This document shows positions 17,182-25,709 of a stretch of 64,000 bases of DNA, piece by piece; the first letter of the stretch is position 1, and each line of letters begins with the position of its first letter. Location of the stretch: NCBI RefSeq assembly GCF_001184025.1, contig NZ_BBYG01000008.1, forward strand, positions 620,001-684,000, given 5' to 3'. A program made the position numbers and the translations under genes. Origin of the DNA: Streptomyces maremycinicus (GTDB taxonomy: Bacteria; Actinomycetota; Actinomycetes; Streptomycetales; Streptomycetaceae). The notes beneath the pieces are model-generated. The model was not told the DNA's origin and did not search any database. It was given only the letters and a program-made list of their open reading frames with translations.

Positions 17182-18017
17182 TGCCGGACCGACCGCCCCA
17201 CCACGCTCCGCCGCATCACCCCCCGCCGCACTACCCCCCACCCCACCGCCCCGGCGCCGAGCAGCCGCTCTTCCCGCCGCCGTCCGGGCCCTGTCCCGTG
17301 CGCGTGGTCGTGGCCGACGACAACCCCGTGGTCCGCGCGGGCCTGACCGCCCTGCTCTCCGGCCGGGAGGACATCACGGTCGTCGCGCAGGCGGCGGACG
17401 GCCGCGAGGCCTGCGAGGCGGCGCGTCTGCACCGCCCCGACGTCGTCCTCCTGGACGTCCGCATGCCCGGCGTCGACGGCCTCTCCGCCCTTCCGCACCT
17501 GGCCCGGATCACCCGGGTCGTGATGCTGACGTACAGCCACGAGGCCGAGATCGTCCGGGAGGCCCTGCGCGGCGGGGCCGGGGGTTATCTCGTCCACGGG
17601 GAGTTCGGCGTGGAGGAGCTGGTGTCGGCGGTGCGGGACGTCACCCGGGGCCGCGCCCACTTCACCCCGGCAGCGGCGACGGCGGTACTCGCGCATCTAC
17701 GAGGCGATGCGACTGCACACGCCCAAGTGGACCCATCTCCCCTATTTTCAGCGACTTCCGCGGAAGCGCTTTCGCAGTTGCAACCAAACGTGAGACAGTC
17801 GTCCCCAGTAGTCAGGGCGAGGTTCCGACTCAGCGCGAGGGAGGCGGAGATCATGGACCTCATCGTGTCGGGCATGAACAACCAGCAGATCGCCGCCACC
17901 TGCTTCATCAGCGAGAAGACGGTCAAGAACCACATCAACCGGATCTTCGCCAAGCTGCACAGCAGCAGCCGCTCCGAGGCCGCGGCCAAGTGGCTGGGCA
18001 CGGCGGTGACCTCATGA
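17181..18017 (+). CDS. NarL/LuxR-type response regulator
   Basis: The cognate regulator of the kinase upstream; 278 residues. A His/Pro-rich tail (about 1-35, P-P-H-H and P-P-P-H repeats) precedes the receiver domain. The phospho-acceptor D92 sits in L-L-D-V-R-M-P-G, and the acidic pair is A-D-D. A linker of about 55 residues leads to a LuxR helix-turn-helix (S-A-R-E-A-E-I-M to K-T-V-K-N-H-I). The His-rich tail could bind metal, but this is speculation. The start overlaps the kinase stop by 1 nt. Confidence 0.93.
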   Translation: MPDRPPHHAPPHHPPPHYPPPHRPGAEQPLFPPPSGPCPVRVVVADDNPVVRAGLTALLSGREDITVVAQAADGREACEAARLHRPDVVLLDVRMPGVDGLSALPHLARITRVVMLTYSHEAEIVREALRGGAGGYLVHGEFGVEELVSAVRDVTRGRAHFTPAAATAVLAHLRGDATAHAQVDPSPLFSATSAEALSQLQPNVRQSSPVVRARFRLSAREAEIMDLIVSGMNNQQIAATCFISEKTVKNHINRIFAKLHSSSRSEAAAKWLGTAVTS

Positions 18018-18137
18018 CGCGCCGACGGAATCCACGAAGGCCCTCCGACTGGGCCCGGAATTGGGCCCAGGGGCCCTTCTCCGAGGCGGACCCACGGTCT
18101 TACGTTGCCGGTCACGCCACCGATGGAGAGGAACGCC

Positions 18138-18374
18138 ATGAGCGACCTGCTGCTGAGGACCGCCGTCGCGGCCAGGGTCCGGGTGAGCGGCTGGACGGAC
18201 ACGACGGTACGGGCCGTACGGCGCCGCGCCGACAACGACAAGGGGCAGACCGCCGTCGAGTACCTGGGCATCATCGCGGTGGTGGTGGCGATCGTGGTCC
18301 TGATCGCCAACACGAACCTGGGCCAGACGATCGTCGACAAGCTCACGGCCCAGATCGACAAGGTGGCCCCCTGA
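18138..18374 (+). CDS. flp: Flp-type major pilin
   Basis: The likely structural pilin: 78 residues with a basic leader, then G-Q-T-A-V-E-Y-L-G and one 20-residue hydrophobic helix, followed by a short polar tail. The Gly-x4-Glu-Tyr motif is the Flp prepilin peptidase site (cleavage after Gly). ATG 18138 has GGAGAGG about 6 nt upstream. Position after the two-component pair and before the TadG-like gene fits a pilin cistron. No prepilin peptidase gene is present in this window, so processing must use an enzyme encoded elsewhere. Confidence 0.88.
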   Translation: MSDLLLRTAVAARVRVSGWTDTTVRAVRRRADNDKGQTAVEYLGIIAVVVAIVVLIANTNLGQTIVDKLTAQIDKVAP

Positions 18375-19024
18375 CACAAGTCCGCAAGCGCGCGTACGGC
18401 GACGCAGGGCAGGTCTTCCCCATCTACATCACGGTGGTGGCGGGCCTGCTCTTTCTCGCGTTCGCGTACTTCGCGGTCGGCCAGGCCGCGGCGAACCGCA
18501 ACGGTGCGCAGACGGCCGCGGACGCGGCGGCGCTGGCGGCGGCGCAGGAGACCCGGGACGACCTCGCCGACCTGTGGAAGCTGGCCGTCCTGGACCCGAC
18601 CAAGTGGCAGGACATCTTCGAGGGAAACGGCGGGGACAACGCGTGCTGGCGGGCGGACCAGCTCGCGGCGCTGAACGACGCGGGCAACGTTCAGTGTCTG
18701 CCCGAGGGACTCCTGAGCTATCGGATCACCGTCCAGGCGAACAAGTCGGCGGGGGACTCCGTGATTCCTGAGACGAGCACCACGAGGGCACACGCCACCG
18801 CCACCGCCGTGATCGACTCCCTGTGCACGTTCGAAGCGCCGGAACCACCGTCGGGCGAGCCATCCGGTCAGCCGTCCGGCGAACCGCCGGGCGAGGAGCC
18901 GGAGGACGCCGCGCTGCCCACGCTGACCTGCGAGGACGGAGTGAACTGGGAGCTGGACCCGGGCGATCTCACCGATCTGCCCGGCCCCGAGGACCTCTTC
19001 GCCGTCCACCTGGTCACCGACTGA
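18371..19024 (+). CDS. TadG-like pilus protein, probable CTG start
   Basis: A TadG/TadE-related protein of about 217 residues. G-Q-V-F-P-I-Y-I begins a hydrophobic helix (about 15-35), followed by an A-A-D-A-A-A-L-A-A-A-Q-E segment typical of the family. An extracytoplasmic domain follows with Cys residues and Pro/Ser/Gly/Glu-rich repeats. No ATG, GTG or TTG in this frame lies between 18014 and the helix. CTG 18371 overlaps the flp stop as CTGA and has AAGGTGG 4 nt upstream, so it is the best start. An alternative, ATG 18014, would read through flp in another frame and is unlikely. Confidence 0.75.
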   Translation: MTQVRKRAYGDAGQVFPIYITVVAGLLFLAFAYFAVGQAAANRNGAQTAADAAALAAAQETRDDLADLWKLAVLDPTKWQDIFEGNGGDNACWRADQLAALNDAGNVQCLPEGLLSYRITVQANKSAGDSVIPETSTTRAHATATAVIDSLCTFEAPEPPSGEPSGQPSGEPPGEEPEDAALPTLTCEDGVNWELDPGDLTDLPGPEDLFAVHLVTD

Positions 19025-19064
19025 CATGCGATCGACGAGTTCAGAAAGAAGCGGAGTGATGAGC

Positions 19065-19640
19065 ATGCGGTTCACCGCGAAAGCCCGCAGGGGGATGGTC
19101 GCGCTCGCGGTCGTGACCGGGCTGGCGGTCGGTTCGGCCGCGTGCGGCGGCGGGGGCGACGACGACAAGAAGCCGCAGAGTTCGTCTTCCGCCTCGCGAA
19201 CCGGTGGGTCACAGCCGGACCCGCAGGAGGGGCAGTCGGAGGATCCGATCGCCGAGCTGAAGGGCCCGAGTGGACTGCTCCTTCAGATCACCAGTGCCGT
19301 ACGGGACTCCGGCGGCTTCGTCACCGTGAACGGTGCTCTGAAGAACGACAGCGGGACGTCGGTCGTCATCCCGTCCGCCCTGAGCGGCAACGAGACCGAG
19401 ATCATCAACAACGGACGATCCCTTGGCGGCGCGACCCTCGTCGACTCCAAGAGCAAGAAGCGCTATTACGTGCTCCGCGACACCGAAGGCCGACCGCTGA
19501 CCACGACCGGCTTCTCCTCCCTCAAGGCCGGCGCCTCCATCGACGTCTTCCTCCAGTTCCCCGCGCCCCCCGCGAGCTCGACGGACGTCTCCTTCCAACT
19601 CCCGCTGTTCCCCAGCGGGGTCATCAAGATCTCCGGGTGA
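19065..19640 (+). CDS. Putative lipoprotein of the pilus locus
   Basis: Function unknown; 191 residues. A basic N-terminus and hydrophobic stretch end in V-G-S-A-A-C, a lipobox in which Cys would be lipidated. A Gly/Asp/Ser-rich linker (about 28-60) leads to a beta-rich domain (about 70-190) of a kind seen in surface proteins. ATG 19065 was chosen because GGAG lies 8 nt upstream; ATG 19059 is an alternative. It lies between the TadG-like and OmpA-like genes, which suggests an envelope role with the pilus. Confidence 0.8.
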   Translation: MRFTAKARRGMVALAVVTGLAVGSAACGGGGDDDKKPQSSSSASRTGGSQPDPQEGQSEDPIAELKGPSGLLLQITSAVRDSGGFVTVNGALKNDSGTSVVIPSALSGNETEIINNGRSLGGATLVDSKSKKRYYVLRDTEGRPLTTTGFSSLKAGASIDVFLQFPAPPASSTDVSFQLPLFPSGVIKISG

Positions 19641-19648
19641 GGCCGATC

Positions 19649-20266
19649 ATGACCCCACGTCTCACTCTGGTGGTGGCAGCGGCCACCCTCGTGATGGTCG
19701 GCATGGCCCCCGCCGCCGAGGCCGACACCACACCCAGCGTTCCCCCCGGCACCGAACCCACCGCCACCGCGCCCGTCGAGGTCGACCCCAACGACCCCGA
19801 CCTCAAGCTCCCCGAGGGCGGCACCCTGGCCGAGCCCAAAGTGCTCGACATCAAGCAGGTCGTCGAGGACGAGGCGGGTGAGGAACGCCGGGAGGACACC
19901 AACGCCGACGTGACGTTCGCGCTCCAGGCCGAGGTCCTCTTCGGCAAGGACAGCGCGAAGCTCGGCGCGGCCGCGAAGGCCCGTATCGCCACGATCGCCG
20001 CGGAGATCAAGAAGCAGAACAACCCCACCGTGGTCAGGGTCTTCGGCTTCACGGACAACCTGGGCTCCTCCGCGCACGGCGACGTCCTGTCCAAGCAGCG
20101 GGCGGACGCCGTCCAGGCGGAACTCGCGGGCGACCTGAACGACCCGGACATCACCTTCGAGGTCCGCGGCTACGGCGAGCAGTACCCCATCTCCGACAAC
20201 TCCACCGAGGCCGGCCGCAAGAAGAACCGCCGGGTGGAGGTCACGTTCCCGCGGACGGCGGGCTGA
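19649..20266 (+). CDS. Secreted OmpA-family peptidoglycan-binding protein
   Basis: A secreted 205-residue protein with a signal peptide (about 1-25, cleavage near A-E-A-D). A Pro/Thr linker follows, then an OmpA C-terminal domain (about 88-203). Visible OmpA motifs are the F-G-F-T-D-N strand, L-S-x-x-R-A-D-A-V and N-R-R-V-E-V, which bind the peptide stem of peptidoglycan. Gram-positive Tad clusters often end with such a wall anchor. ATG 19649 has GAGG 6 nt upstream. Its 3' end overlaps the convergent DUF192 gene by 26 bp. Confidence 0.9.
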   Translation: MTPRLTLVVAAATLVMVGMAPAAEADTTPSVPPGTEPTATAPVEVDPNDPDLKLPEGGTLAEPKVLDIKQVVEDEAGEERREDTNADVTFALQAEVLFGKDSAKLGAAAKARIATIAAEIKKQNNPTVVRVFGFTDNLGSSAHGDVLSKQRADAVQAELAGDLNDPDITFEVRGYGEQYPISDNSTEAGRKKNRRVEVTFPRTAG

Positions 20267-20678
20267 CCCGGACCTCCACCCGCACCCCGGCCCGCAGCCC
20301 CCACCCCTCCATCGCCCCGGCCGCCGCCTCCAGCACATGCCGGGACCGCGGCCGGGGCAGGCCCAGCCGCCCCGGCCGCATGGTGCGTACGGCGATGACG
20401 CGCAGGCGCCGGTCGAGATACGCGACGTCGATCGGCACCCGCATCCGGAAGGTGTGCACGCTGCCGGCGGGCGACAGCAGCATCGCCCCGTCCACCGAGT
20501 CCCGCCCCAGCAGCCCCCGGGTGCGGGCCCGGTAGGAGGCGGCGATCTCCAGCGGCACCCGCGCCCCACTCCCGCCCCCACCCCCGCCATCGCCTTCCCG
20601 GCCGGTCTCTTCCCCGCCGCCTCCGTCGTCCCCGCCGCCCACCACCAGTTCTCCCCACCCGTCCCGCCAGCGCGCCAT
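20241..20678 (-). CDS. DUF192 family protein
   Basis: A 145-residue protein with a Gly/Asp-rich N-terminus (about 10-40) and a DUF192 domain (about 42-140). Typical positions are R-x-R-G-L-L-G-R, M-L-L, H-T-F-x-M-x-x-x-I-D-V-A-Y-L-D and V-L-E-A-x-A-G. The biochemical function of DUF192 is not established. No signal peptide is visible, unlike many family members. The gene is antisense to the pilus operon and overlaps its last gene tail to tail. Confidence 0.85.
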   Translation of the reverse strand: MARWRDGWGELVVGGGDDGGGGEETGREGDGGGGGGSGARVPLEIAASYRARTRGLLGRDSVDGAMLLSPAGSVHTFRMRVPIDVAYLDRRLRVIAVRTMRPGRLGLPRPRSRHVLEAAAGAMEGWGLRAGVRVEVRVSPPSAGT

Positions 20679-20806
20679 CGCCGTCTCCCCTCGACCGTGT
20701 CACTAACCTCTGGACCCTCAGATCCTTCGCACCGCAACGAGCCGCTACACGAAACCGGTACACCGAGCCGGTTCACGCAGCCGGCACCCGAAGAGGGGAC
20801 CGTCGT

Positions 20807-21367
20807 ATGAGGAAGATCGTTCTGATCATGTCGGTGTCCCTCGACGGGTACATCGAGGGGCCGGACCGCGACATCTCCTGGCATCAGGTCGACGACGAAC
20901 TGCACCAGCACTTCAACGACATGGTCCGAGAGCTGGGCGGGCTGGTCAGCGGCCGGACCACCTACGAGCTGATGGCCGACTACTGGCCGACCGCCGACGC
21001 CGGTCCGGACGTCCCCGCCACGATGGCCGAGTTCGCCGGGATCTGGCGCGAGATGCCGAAGATCGTGTACTCGCGGACCCTGGAGCACGCCGACTGGAAC
21101 ACCACGATCGTCCGGGACGTCGTCCCCGAGGAGGTCGCGCTGCTCAAGGAACAGCCGGGCGGCGACCTGGGGCTCAGCGGCGCCGACCTCATCGCCGCGT
21201 TCCTCCGTCACGACCTCGTCGACGAGTTCCGCCTCTACGTCCATCCGGTGCTCGTCGGCCGGGGCAAGCCCCTGTTCCCGCAGACCGACGGGAGCACGCC
21301 GACCACACTCCGCCTGGCCGGGACCCACCGCTTCGGCAACGGGGTCGTGCTGCTGCGCTACGCGTGA
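20807..21367 (+). CDS. Dihydrofolate reductase-like protein (RibD C-terminal family)
   Basis: A predicted NADPH-dependent reductase of 186 residues. The start M-R-K-I-V-L-I-M-S-V-S-L-D-G-Y-I and the G-R-T-T-Y-E segment match the RibD C-terminal/DHFR-like family. A later L-S-G-A-D-L-I strand and V-H-P-V-L-V-G-R-G support the Rossmann-like dinucleotide site. Stand-alone members of this family have undefined substrates. It lies just upstream of a methyltransferase gene; the possible GTGA overlap at 21364 is not the preferred downstream start. Confidence 0.9.
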   Translation: MRKIVLIMSVSLDGYIEGPDRDISWHQVDDELHQHFNDMVRELGGLVSGRTTYELMADYWPTADAGPDVPATMAEFAGIWREMPKIVYSRTLEHADWNTTIVRDVVPEEVALLKEQPGGDLGLSGADLIAAFLRHDLVDEFRLYVHPVLVGRGKPLFPQTDGSTPTTLRLAGTHRFGNGVVLLRYA

Positions 21368-21420
21368 CGGGCCGTCGAAAAGCGGCGGCGCCCGCGCGAC
21401 CCCTCTGCCACCATCCCCGT

Positions 21421-22236
21421 ATGGACGACAACGGCCGGGACACCGGTGACGACAGCGGCCACGCGGACCCCGACTTCGAGGCCCTCCTCGCCGAAGGGGC
21501 CGCCGTCCCCACCGAAGGGTGGGACTTCTCCTGGTTCGAGGGACGGGCCACCGAGGCGCGGCCCTCCTGGGGGTACGCGATGTCGCTGGCCGGACGGCTG
21601 GCGGGCGCGAGTGCCGCGCTCGACGTGCAGACCGGGGGAGGGGAGGTCCTGGACTTCGCGCTCGGCCGGGCGGCCCCCAAGGCCCCCGTGCTCACCGTCG
21701 CGACCGAGGGCTGGCCGGCGAACGTCGCCAAGGCCACCGCCCTGCTGCGGCCGCGCGGGATCGCCGTCGTCGCGTCCCCGCAGGACGCCCCGCTGCCCTT
21801 CGCCGACGCCACCTTCGACCTGGTCGCCAGCAGGCATCCGGTGCGGCCCCTCTGGGACGAGATCGCCCGCGTGCTGCTGCCCGGCGGCACCTACTTCGCC
21901 CAGCACGTCGGCCCGCGCAGCGTGTTCGAACTCGTCGAGTACTTCCTCGGGCCGCAGCCGGAGGAGGTGAGCAGTGCCCGGCATCCCGAGCGCGAGCGTG
22001 CCGGTGCGGAGGCGGCGGGGCTGGAGGTCGTCGGCCTGCGGACGGAGCGGCTGCGGGTCGAGTTCCACGACATCGCCGCCGTGGTCCACTTCCTGCGCAA
22101 GGTGGTGTGGATGGTCCCGGGCTTCACGGTGGAGGCCTACCGGCCCCGGCTCCGCGCTCTGCACGAGCGGATCAAGGCCGACGGCCCCTTCGTCGCCCAC
22201 AGCACCCGCCATCTCTTCGAGGCCCGCCGCCCCTAG
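21421..22236 (+). CDS. Class I SAM-dependent methyltransferase
   Basis: A 271-residue methyltransferase. A short acidic N-terminus leads to a Rossmann fold. The SAM region L-D-V-Q-T-G-G-G-E-V-L-D is degenerate, and F-A-D-A-T-F-D-L-V-A-S-R-H-P and L-L-P-G-G-T-Y-F-A-Q-H-V-G are post-motif I and motif III regions of Methyltransf_11. The substrate is unknown. ATG 21421 lacks a Shine-Dalgarno sequence; CACCAT ends 6 nt before it and could be a leaderless -10. GTG 21364 is the main alternative. Confidence 0.87.
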   Translation: MDDNGRDTGDDSGHADPDFEALLAEGAAVPTEGWDFSWFEGRATEARPSWGYAMSLAGRLAGASAALDVQTGGGEVLDFALGRAAPKAPVLTVATEGWPANVAKATALLRPRGIAVVASPQDAPLPFADATFDLVASRHPVRPLWDEIARVLLPGGTYFAQHVGPRSVFELVEYFLGPQPEEVSSARHPERERAGAEAAGLEVVGLRTERLRVEFHDIAAVVHFLRKVVWMVPGFTVEAYRPRLRALHERIKADGPFVAHSTRHLFEARRP

Positions 22237-22566
22237 CTCAGGACGGGCCGGGAACCGCCCTCCGCCCTCCCGATACCCGGTCCGCGCCTGCACGGAGTTT
22301 CCACATCGTTATCGCAGCCGGTTCATATCCCCTGTCGACCTCGCGTAAGTTCTCCTGCGGGCAATTCGCGTGCGCAAAGCTGCGTGGCCGTCAACCGCGC
22401 AGTGGAGGGGGCTGCGCGGTGACGCCCGCGTCAAGCGGACGTGCGCGGCCGAGGTAGCCCGTCGGGGGGATGGGCGCGCGCGTGGCCGACGGGGCCTCGA
22501 GGCGCTCCGAAACCTCCACTTCCCTCGTGATCGGGTCCATTCTCCTGGGAATCCGCCGTGTTCCGG

Positions 22567-22588
22567 CCATGAACCACCCATGAATCAC
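22567..22588. repeat. Head-to-tail 11-bp repeat, possible operator
   Basis: CCATGAACCAC is followed directly by CCATGAATCAC. The spacing equals one helical turn, as in sites for regulators that bind direct repeats. Confidence 0.4.
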
Positions 22589-22694
22589 GCATTCCGCGAC
22601 CACCGGCGCGTCGCCGGGCGACTCCGGAGAGTAGTTGTGGCGCGCCGATGCACGCAGCATCACTTACGAAGGGTTATGGTGGAAACCCCCCCTC

Positions 22695-22735
22695 GGGCCG
22701 GTCCGTCTCCCCCCCACGGACCGGCCCGTTTTTTT
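22695..22735 (+). terminator. Strong intrinsic terminator with U-tract
   Basis: A perfect 12-bp stem (22695-22706 with 22716-22727), a C-rich loop, then G and seven T. It lies about 120 nt before the prenyltransferase start and far from any upstream stop codon on the plus strand. Confidence 0.8.
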
Positions 22736-22853
22736 GCCCCGGCACAGCCGTCGGCACGGGGACCGCGCCTCCCACCCCCGTCAACGGCCCAGGCCCCGCG
22801 GGGGTAGGCTGCGCCCCGCGGGGACCGCACCGTACGGAGGGGCTGACAATCAC

Positions 22854-23627
22854 GTGAACCTGCGCGACAAGCTGCGCGGCCTTCTGGTCAGGCTGTACGC
22901 ACGCCGGGTGGAAGGTCACCTGGACCACGCTCAGGTGCCGAAGCACATCGGCGTCATCATGGACGGCAACCGACGCTGGGCGAAGGCCTCGGGTTCCACC
23001 ACCGAACACGGTCACCGTGCCGGCGCGGAGAAGATCGAGGAGTTCCTCGGCTGGTGCACCGAGACGGACGTCGAGGTCGTCACCCTCTGGCTGCTGTCGA
23101 CGGACAACCTCGACCGCCCCGACGACGAACTCGTCCCGCTGCTCGGCATCATCGAAGACGTCGTCCGCACCCTCGCCGCCGACGGTCGCTGGCGTGTCCA
23201 CCACGTCGGCACCCCCGACATCCTCCCCTCCCACGTGCAGACCGCGTTGAAGGTCGCCGAGGAGTCCACCTCCCACGTCGACGGGATACTGGTCAACGTC
23301 GCCATCGGCTACGGCGGCCGCCAGGAGATCGCCGACGCGGTGCGCTCGATGATCGTGGACGCGGCGGACCGGGGCACCTCGATGGAGGACCTCGCCGACT
23401 CCGTCAGCGTCGATCTGATCGGCCGCCACCTCTACACCGGTGCCCAGCCCGACCCCGACCTGGTGATCCGGACCAGCGGCGAGCAGCGGTTGTCCGGATT
23501 CATGCTGTGGCAGACGGCCCACGCGGAGTACTACTTCTGCGAGGTCTTCTGGCCGGCCTTCCGCAAGGTCGACTTCCTGCGTGCGCTGCGTGACTACGCG
23601 GCCCGCCACCGCCGTTACGGCGGCTGA
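22854..23627 (+). CDS. uppS: Isoprenyl (cis-prenyl) diphosphate synthase
   Basis: A cis-prenyltransferase of 257 residues that condenses isopentenyl diphosphate onto an allylic diphosphate to make polyprenyl carriers. Visible motifs are G-V-I-M-D-G-N-R-R-W-A (catalytic Asp and diphosphate-binding residues), F-S/W-S-T-D-N-like L-L-S-T-D-N, and the C-terminal D-P-D-L-V-I-R-T-S-G-E-Q-R-L-S-G-F and Y-F-C-E-V-F-W-P. GTG 22854 has GGAGG 13 nt upstream. Streptomyces genomes usually carry more than one such enzyme, so this may make a shorter chain rather than undecaprenyl diphosphate. Confidence 0.95.
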   Translation: MNLRDKLRGLLVRLYARRVEGHLDHAQVPKHIGVIMDGNRRWAKASGSTTEHGHRAGAEKIEEFLGWCTETDVEVVTLWLLSTDNLDRPDDELVPLLGIIEDVVRTLAADGRWRVHHVGTPDILPSHVQTALKVAEESTSHVDGILVNVAIGYGGRQEIADAVRSMIVDAADRGTSMEDLADSVSVDLIGRHLYTGAQPDPDLVIRTSGEQRLSGFMLWQTAHAEYYFCEVFWPAFRKVDFLRALRDYAARHRRYGG

Positions 23628-23962
23628 GCACGTAGCGGCGGACGCCCTTCGAGGACGTCCCACCCACCCCGTCCGGTACGGACGTAACGAGGAGTTCACC
23701 GGCGCGCCGTCATATGCCGTGGCATGGCGGCGCCTGTTCGAGGGCATAAACCAAGCAGGTCGACACCCGAACCACGGGTGTCGGATCTCAGCGGGCGGCA
23801 CGGGGCCGTCCGCCCGGGAGGCCCTTTGCACCAGCCCGACCGTGCGGTCACGGCACGGAAGAAGCAGCGGGGGGCCGGTTCTCGGCCCGTGCGAAGCGGC
23901 CCAGAACCGGTCCAGCTCCACTCCGTCGCTCCCCGACCTCATCCGAGGGGGTACGTCCTTCC
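23628..23962. other. 335-bp region between prenyltransferase and PhoH genes
   Basis: No ORF is convincing. Two adjacent hairpins at 23761-23783 and 23791-23813 could end prenyltransferase transcription or structure the PhoH leader. Neither has a U-tract. A G-rich ribosome site lies near 23943. Confidence 0.45.
23761..23813 (+). terminator. Tandem hairpins, possible terminator
   Basis: A perfect 9-bp stem with AACCA loop (23761-23783) is followed 7 nt later by an 8-bp stem with one G-T pair (23791-23813). This is like U-less Streptomyces terminators. Confidence 0.45.
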
Positions 23963-25288
23963 GTGGTGACCAGCACAAAGCGCCGTATGCCAGACCGGCG
24001 CACCTATGTTCTCGACACCAGCGTCCTGCTGGCCGACCCGAACGCCCTGACCCGCTTCGACGAGCACGAGGTCGTGCTCCCCATCGTCGTGGTCACGGAA
24101 CTGGAGGCCAAGCGGCACCATCCGGAACTCGGCTACTTCGCCCGGCAGGCACTGCGCCTGCTGGACGACTACCGGGTGAAGTTCGGTCGCCTCGACGCCC
24201 CCATCCCGATCGGGGAACTCGGCGGTACCGTCCGTGTCGAGCTCAACCACTCGGACCCCAGCGTGCTGCCTTCCGGCTACCGCCTGGGTGACAACGACTC
24301 CCGGATCCTCGCGGTCGCCCGCAATCTCCAGGCCGAGGGATTCGACGTCACCGTCGTGTCGAAGGACCTGCCGCTCAGGATCAAGGCGTCGTCGGTCGGG
24401 CTCCTCGCCGAGGAGTACCGCGCCGAGCTCGCCATCACGGGCTCCTCCGGCTGGACCGGAATGTCCGAACTGACCCTGGCCGGCGAGCAGGTGGACATCC
24501 TCTTCGAGGAGGGGCACATCCATGTGCCCGAGGTCGCCGACCTCCCCGTGCACACCGGTCTGACGATCCAGTCGGAGCGGGGCAAGGCCCTCGGCCGCGT
24601 CACCGCCGACGGCAACGTCCGCCTGGTGCGCGGCGACCGTGAGGCCTTCGGCATCAAGGGCCGCAGCGCCGAGCAGCGCATCGCGCTCGATCTGCTGCTC
24701 GACCCGGACGTCGGGATCCTGTCGATGGGCGGCCGGGCCGGCACCGGCAAGTCCGCGCTCGCGCTCTGCGCGGGTCTGGAGGCGGTCCTGGAGCGCCGCC
24801 AGCACCAGAAGGTGATGGTCTTCCGGCCGCTGTACGCGGTGGGCGGTCAGGAGCTGGGCTATCTGCCCGGTTCCGAGGCCGACAAGATGGGGCCCTGGGC
24901 GCAGGCCGTCTTCGACACGCTGTCCGCGGTCACCAGCCGCGAGGTCATCGAGGAGGTCACCGCGCGCGGGATGCTGGAGGTCCTGCCCCTCACCCACATC
25001 CGGGGCCGTTCCCTCCACGACGCCTTCGTGATCGTCGACGAGGCGCAGTCGCTCGAACGGAATGTCCTCCTCACCGTTCTGTCCCGGATCGGCGCGAATT
25101 CACGGGTCGTTCTGACCCACGATGTCGCGCAAAGGGACAATCTGCGGGTCGGGCGATATGACGGCGTAGTGGCCGTCGTCGAGAAACTGAAGGGCCATCC
25201 GCTCTTCGCGCACGTCACGCTGAACAGGTCCGAGAGGTCCCAGATCGCAGCGCTTGTGACGGAAATGCTGGAGGATGGGCAGATCTGA
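23963..25288 (+). CDS. PhoH2-type protein: PIN domain fused to PhoH ATPase
   Basis: A predicted RNA helicase/ribonuclease of 441 residues. The N-terminal PIN domain (about 12-150) keeps acidic residues at [19 protein letters not shown] and V-S-K-D. The PhoH ATPase (about 230-440) has Walker [10 protein letters not shown] and Walker [10 protein letters not shown]. Family members unwind and cleave RNA in an ATP-dependent way, as described for mycobacterial PhoH2, where a VapB-like antitoxin ORF may precede; none is visible here. GTG 23963 is the first start; ATG 23987 is an alternative. Confidence 0.94.
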   Translation: MVTSTKRRMPDRRTYVLDTSVLLADPNALTRFDEHEVVLPIVVVTELEAKRHHPELGYFARQALRLLDDYRVKFGRLDAPIPIGELGGTVRVELNHSDPSVLPSGYRLGDNDSRILAVARNLQAEGFDVTVVSKDLPLRIKASSVGLLAEEYRAELAITGSSGWTGMSELTLAGEQVDILFEEGHIHVPEVADLPVHTGLTIQSERGKALGRVTADGNVRLVRGDREAFGIKGRSAEQRIALDLLLDPDVGILSMGGRAGTGKSALALCAGLEAVLERRQHQKVMVFRPLYAVGGQELGYLPGSEADKMGPWAQAVFDTLSAVTSREVIEEVTARGMLEVLPLTHIRGRSLHDAFVIVDEAQSLERNVLLTVLSRIGANSRVVLTHDVAQRDNLRVGRYDGVVAVVEKLKGHPLFAHVTLNRSERSQIAALVTEMLEDGQI

Positions 25289-25709
25289 ACAAGCCGCCCC
25301 GAATGACCGGGGTTGAGCGAGGGCGGGCGCCGTCCGACAAAGGCTGTGAGCCTAGTCGGGCGGCGCCGGTTCGTGTGGGGGTTTCGCGAAAACCCCGGGG
25401 TCTCCACAGGTGTGAGCTTTCACACGCAACTCGGAATTGCCTTGCGCAGTCCGGTTACGGCAAAGTCTCAGTCCTGTCAGGCCCCGCATGCGACACATCT
25501 GTGCCCCCAGCAGTACGGCACCGCTTGAGCATCACCTTCAACTCCATACCGACCGTCGCATGCCGCCCGTGCATCATGTGGCACTCCCTCAGCGGGAGTT
25601 GCCCACCGGGCCCGTGTCTCCTGTGACCCCGCAGTTCGGAGACCAGCGTCAAGGGCACGATTGCGTCCGCCAGGGTCACCGAAGCGGGCGACGCTGGAAG
25701 GAAAACCGT
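25289..25709. other. 421-bp region before the transglycosylase pair
   Basis: No ORF is convincing. It opens with a cluster of strong hairpins (25326-25400 and a small one near 25410-25425). The rest may be the leader or promoter of the transglycosylase genes. I searched for a c-di-AMP riboswitch, which often precedes such hydrolases in Streptomyces, and did not recognise one. Confidence 0.45.
25326..25400 (+). terminator. Nested hairpin cluster after phoH
   Basis: A 13-bp stem (25326-25338 with 25355-25367, one G-T pair) encloses a second 5-bp hairpin (25341-25353). A 7-bp GGGGTTT/AAACCCC hairpin follows at about 25378-25396. There is no U-tract. Confidence 0.55.

Larger units (their letters stand above)
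22237..22853. other. 617-bp intergenic region before the prenyltransferase gene
   Basis: No convincing ORF. It contains an 11-bp direct repeat pair at 22567-22588 (CCATGAAYCAC twice), a strong intrinsic terminator at 22695-22735, and a TAGGCT hexamer at 22806-22811 that may be the -10 of the prenyltransferase promoter. A small RNA ending at the terminator is possible. Confidence 0.5.

Noticed and set aside
14422..17241. Long minus-strand open frame opposite tadC and the kinase gene
   Set aside because: It is a high-GC shadow of well-supported plus-strand genes, with low-complexity translation and no family motif.
18014..18370. Upstream extension of the TadG-like frame to ATG 18014 (ATGA overlap with the regulator)
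   Set aside because: It would read through the flp gene in another frame and give an Arg/Gly-rich non-homologous N-terminus.
25289..25709. c-di-AMP (ydaO-type) riboswitch before the transglycosylase genes
   Set aside because: Such riboswitches often precede Streptomyces wall hydrolase genes, but I could not find the conserved sequence blocks; only ordinary hairpins are present.
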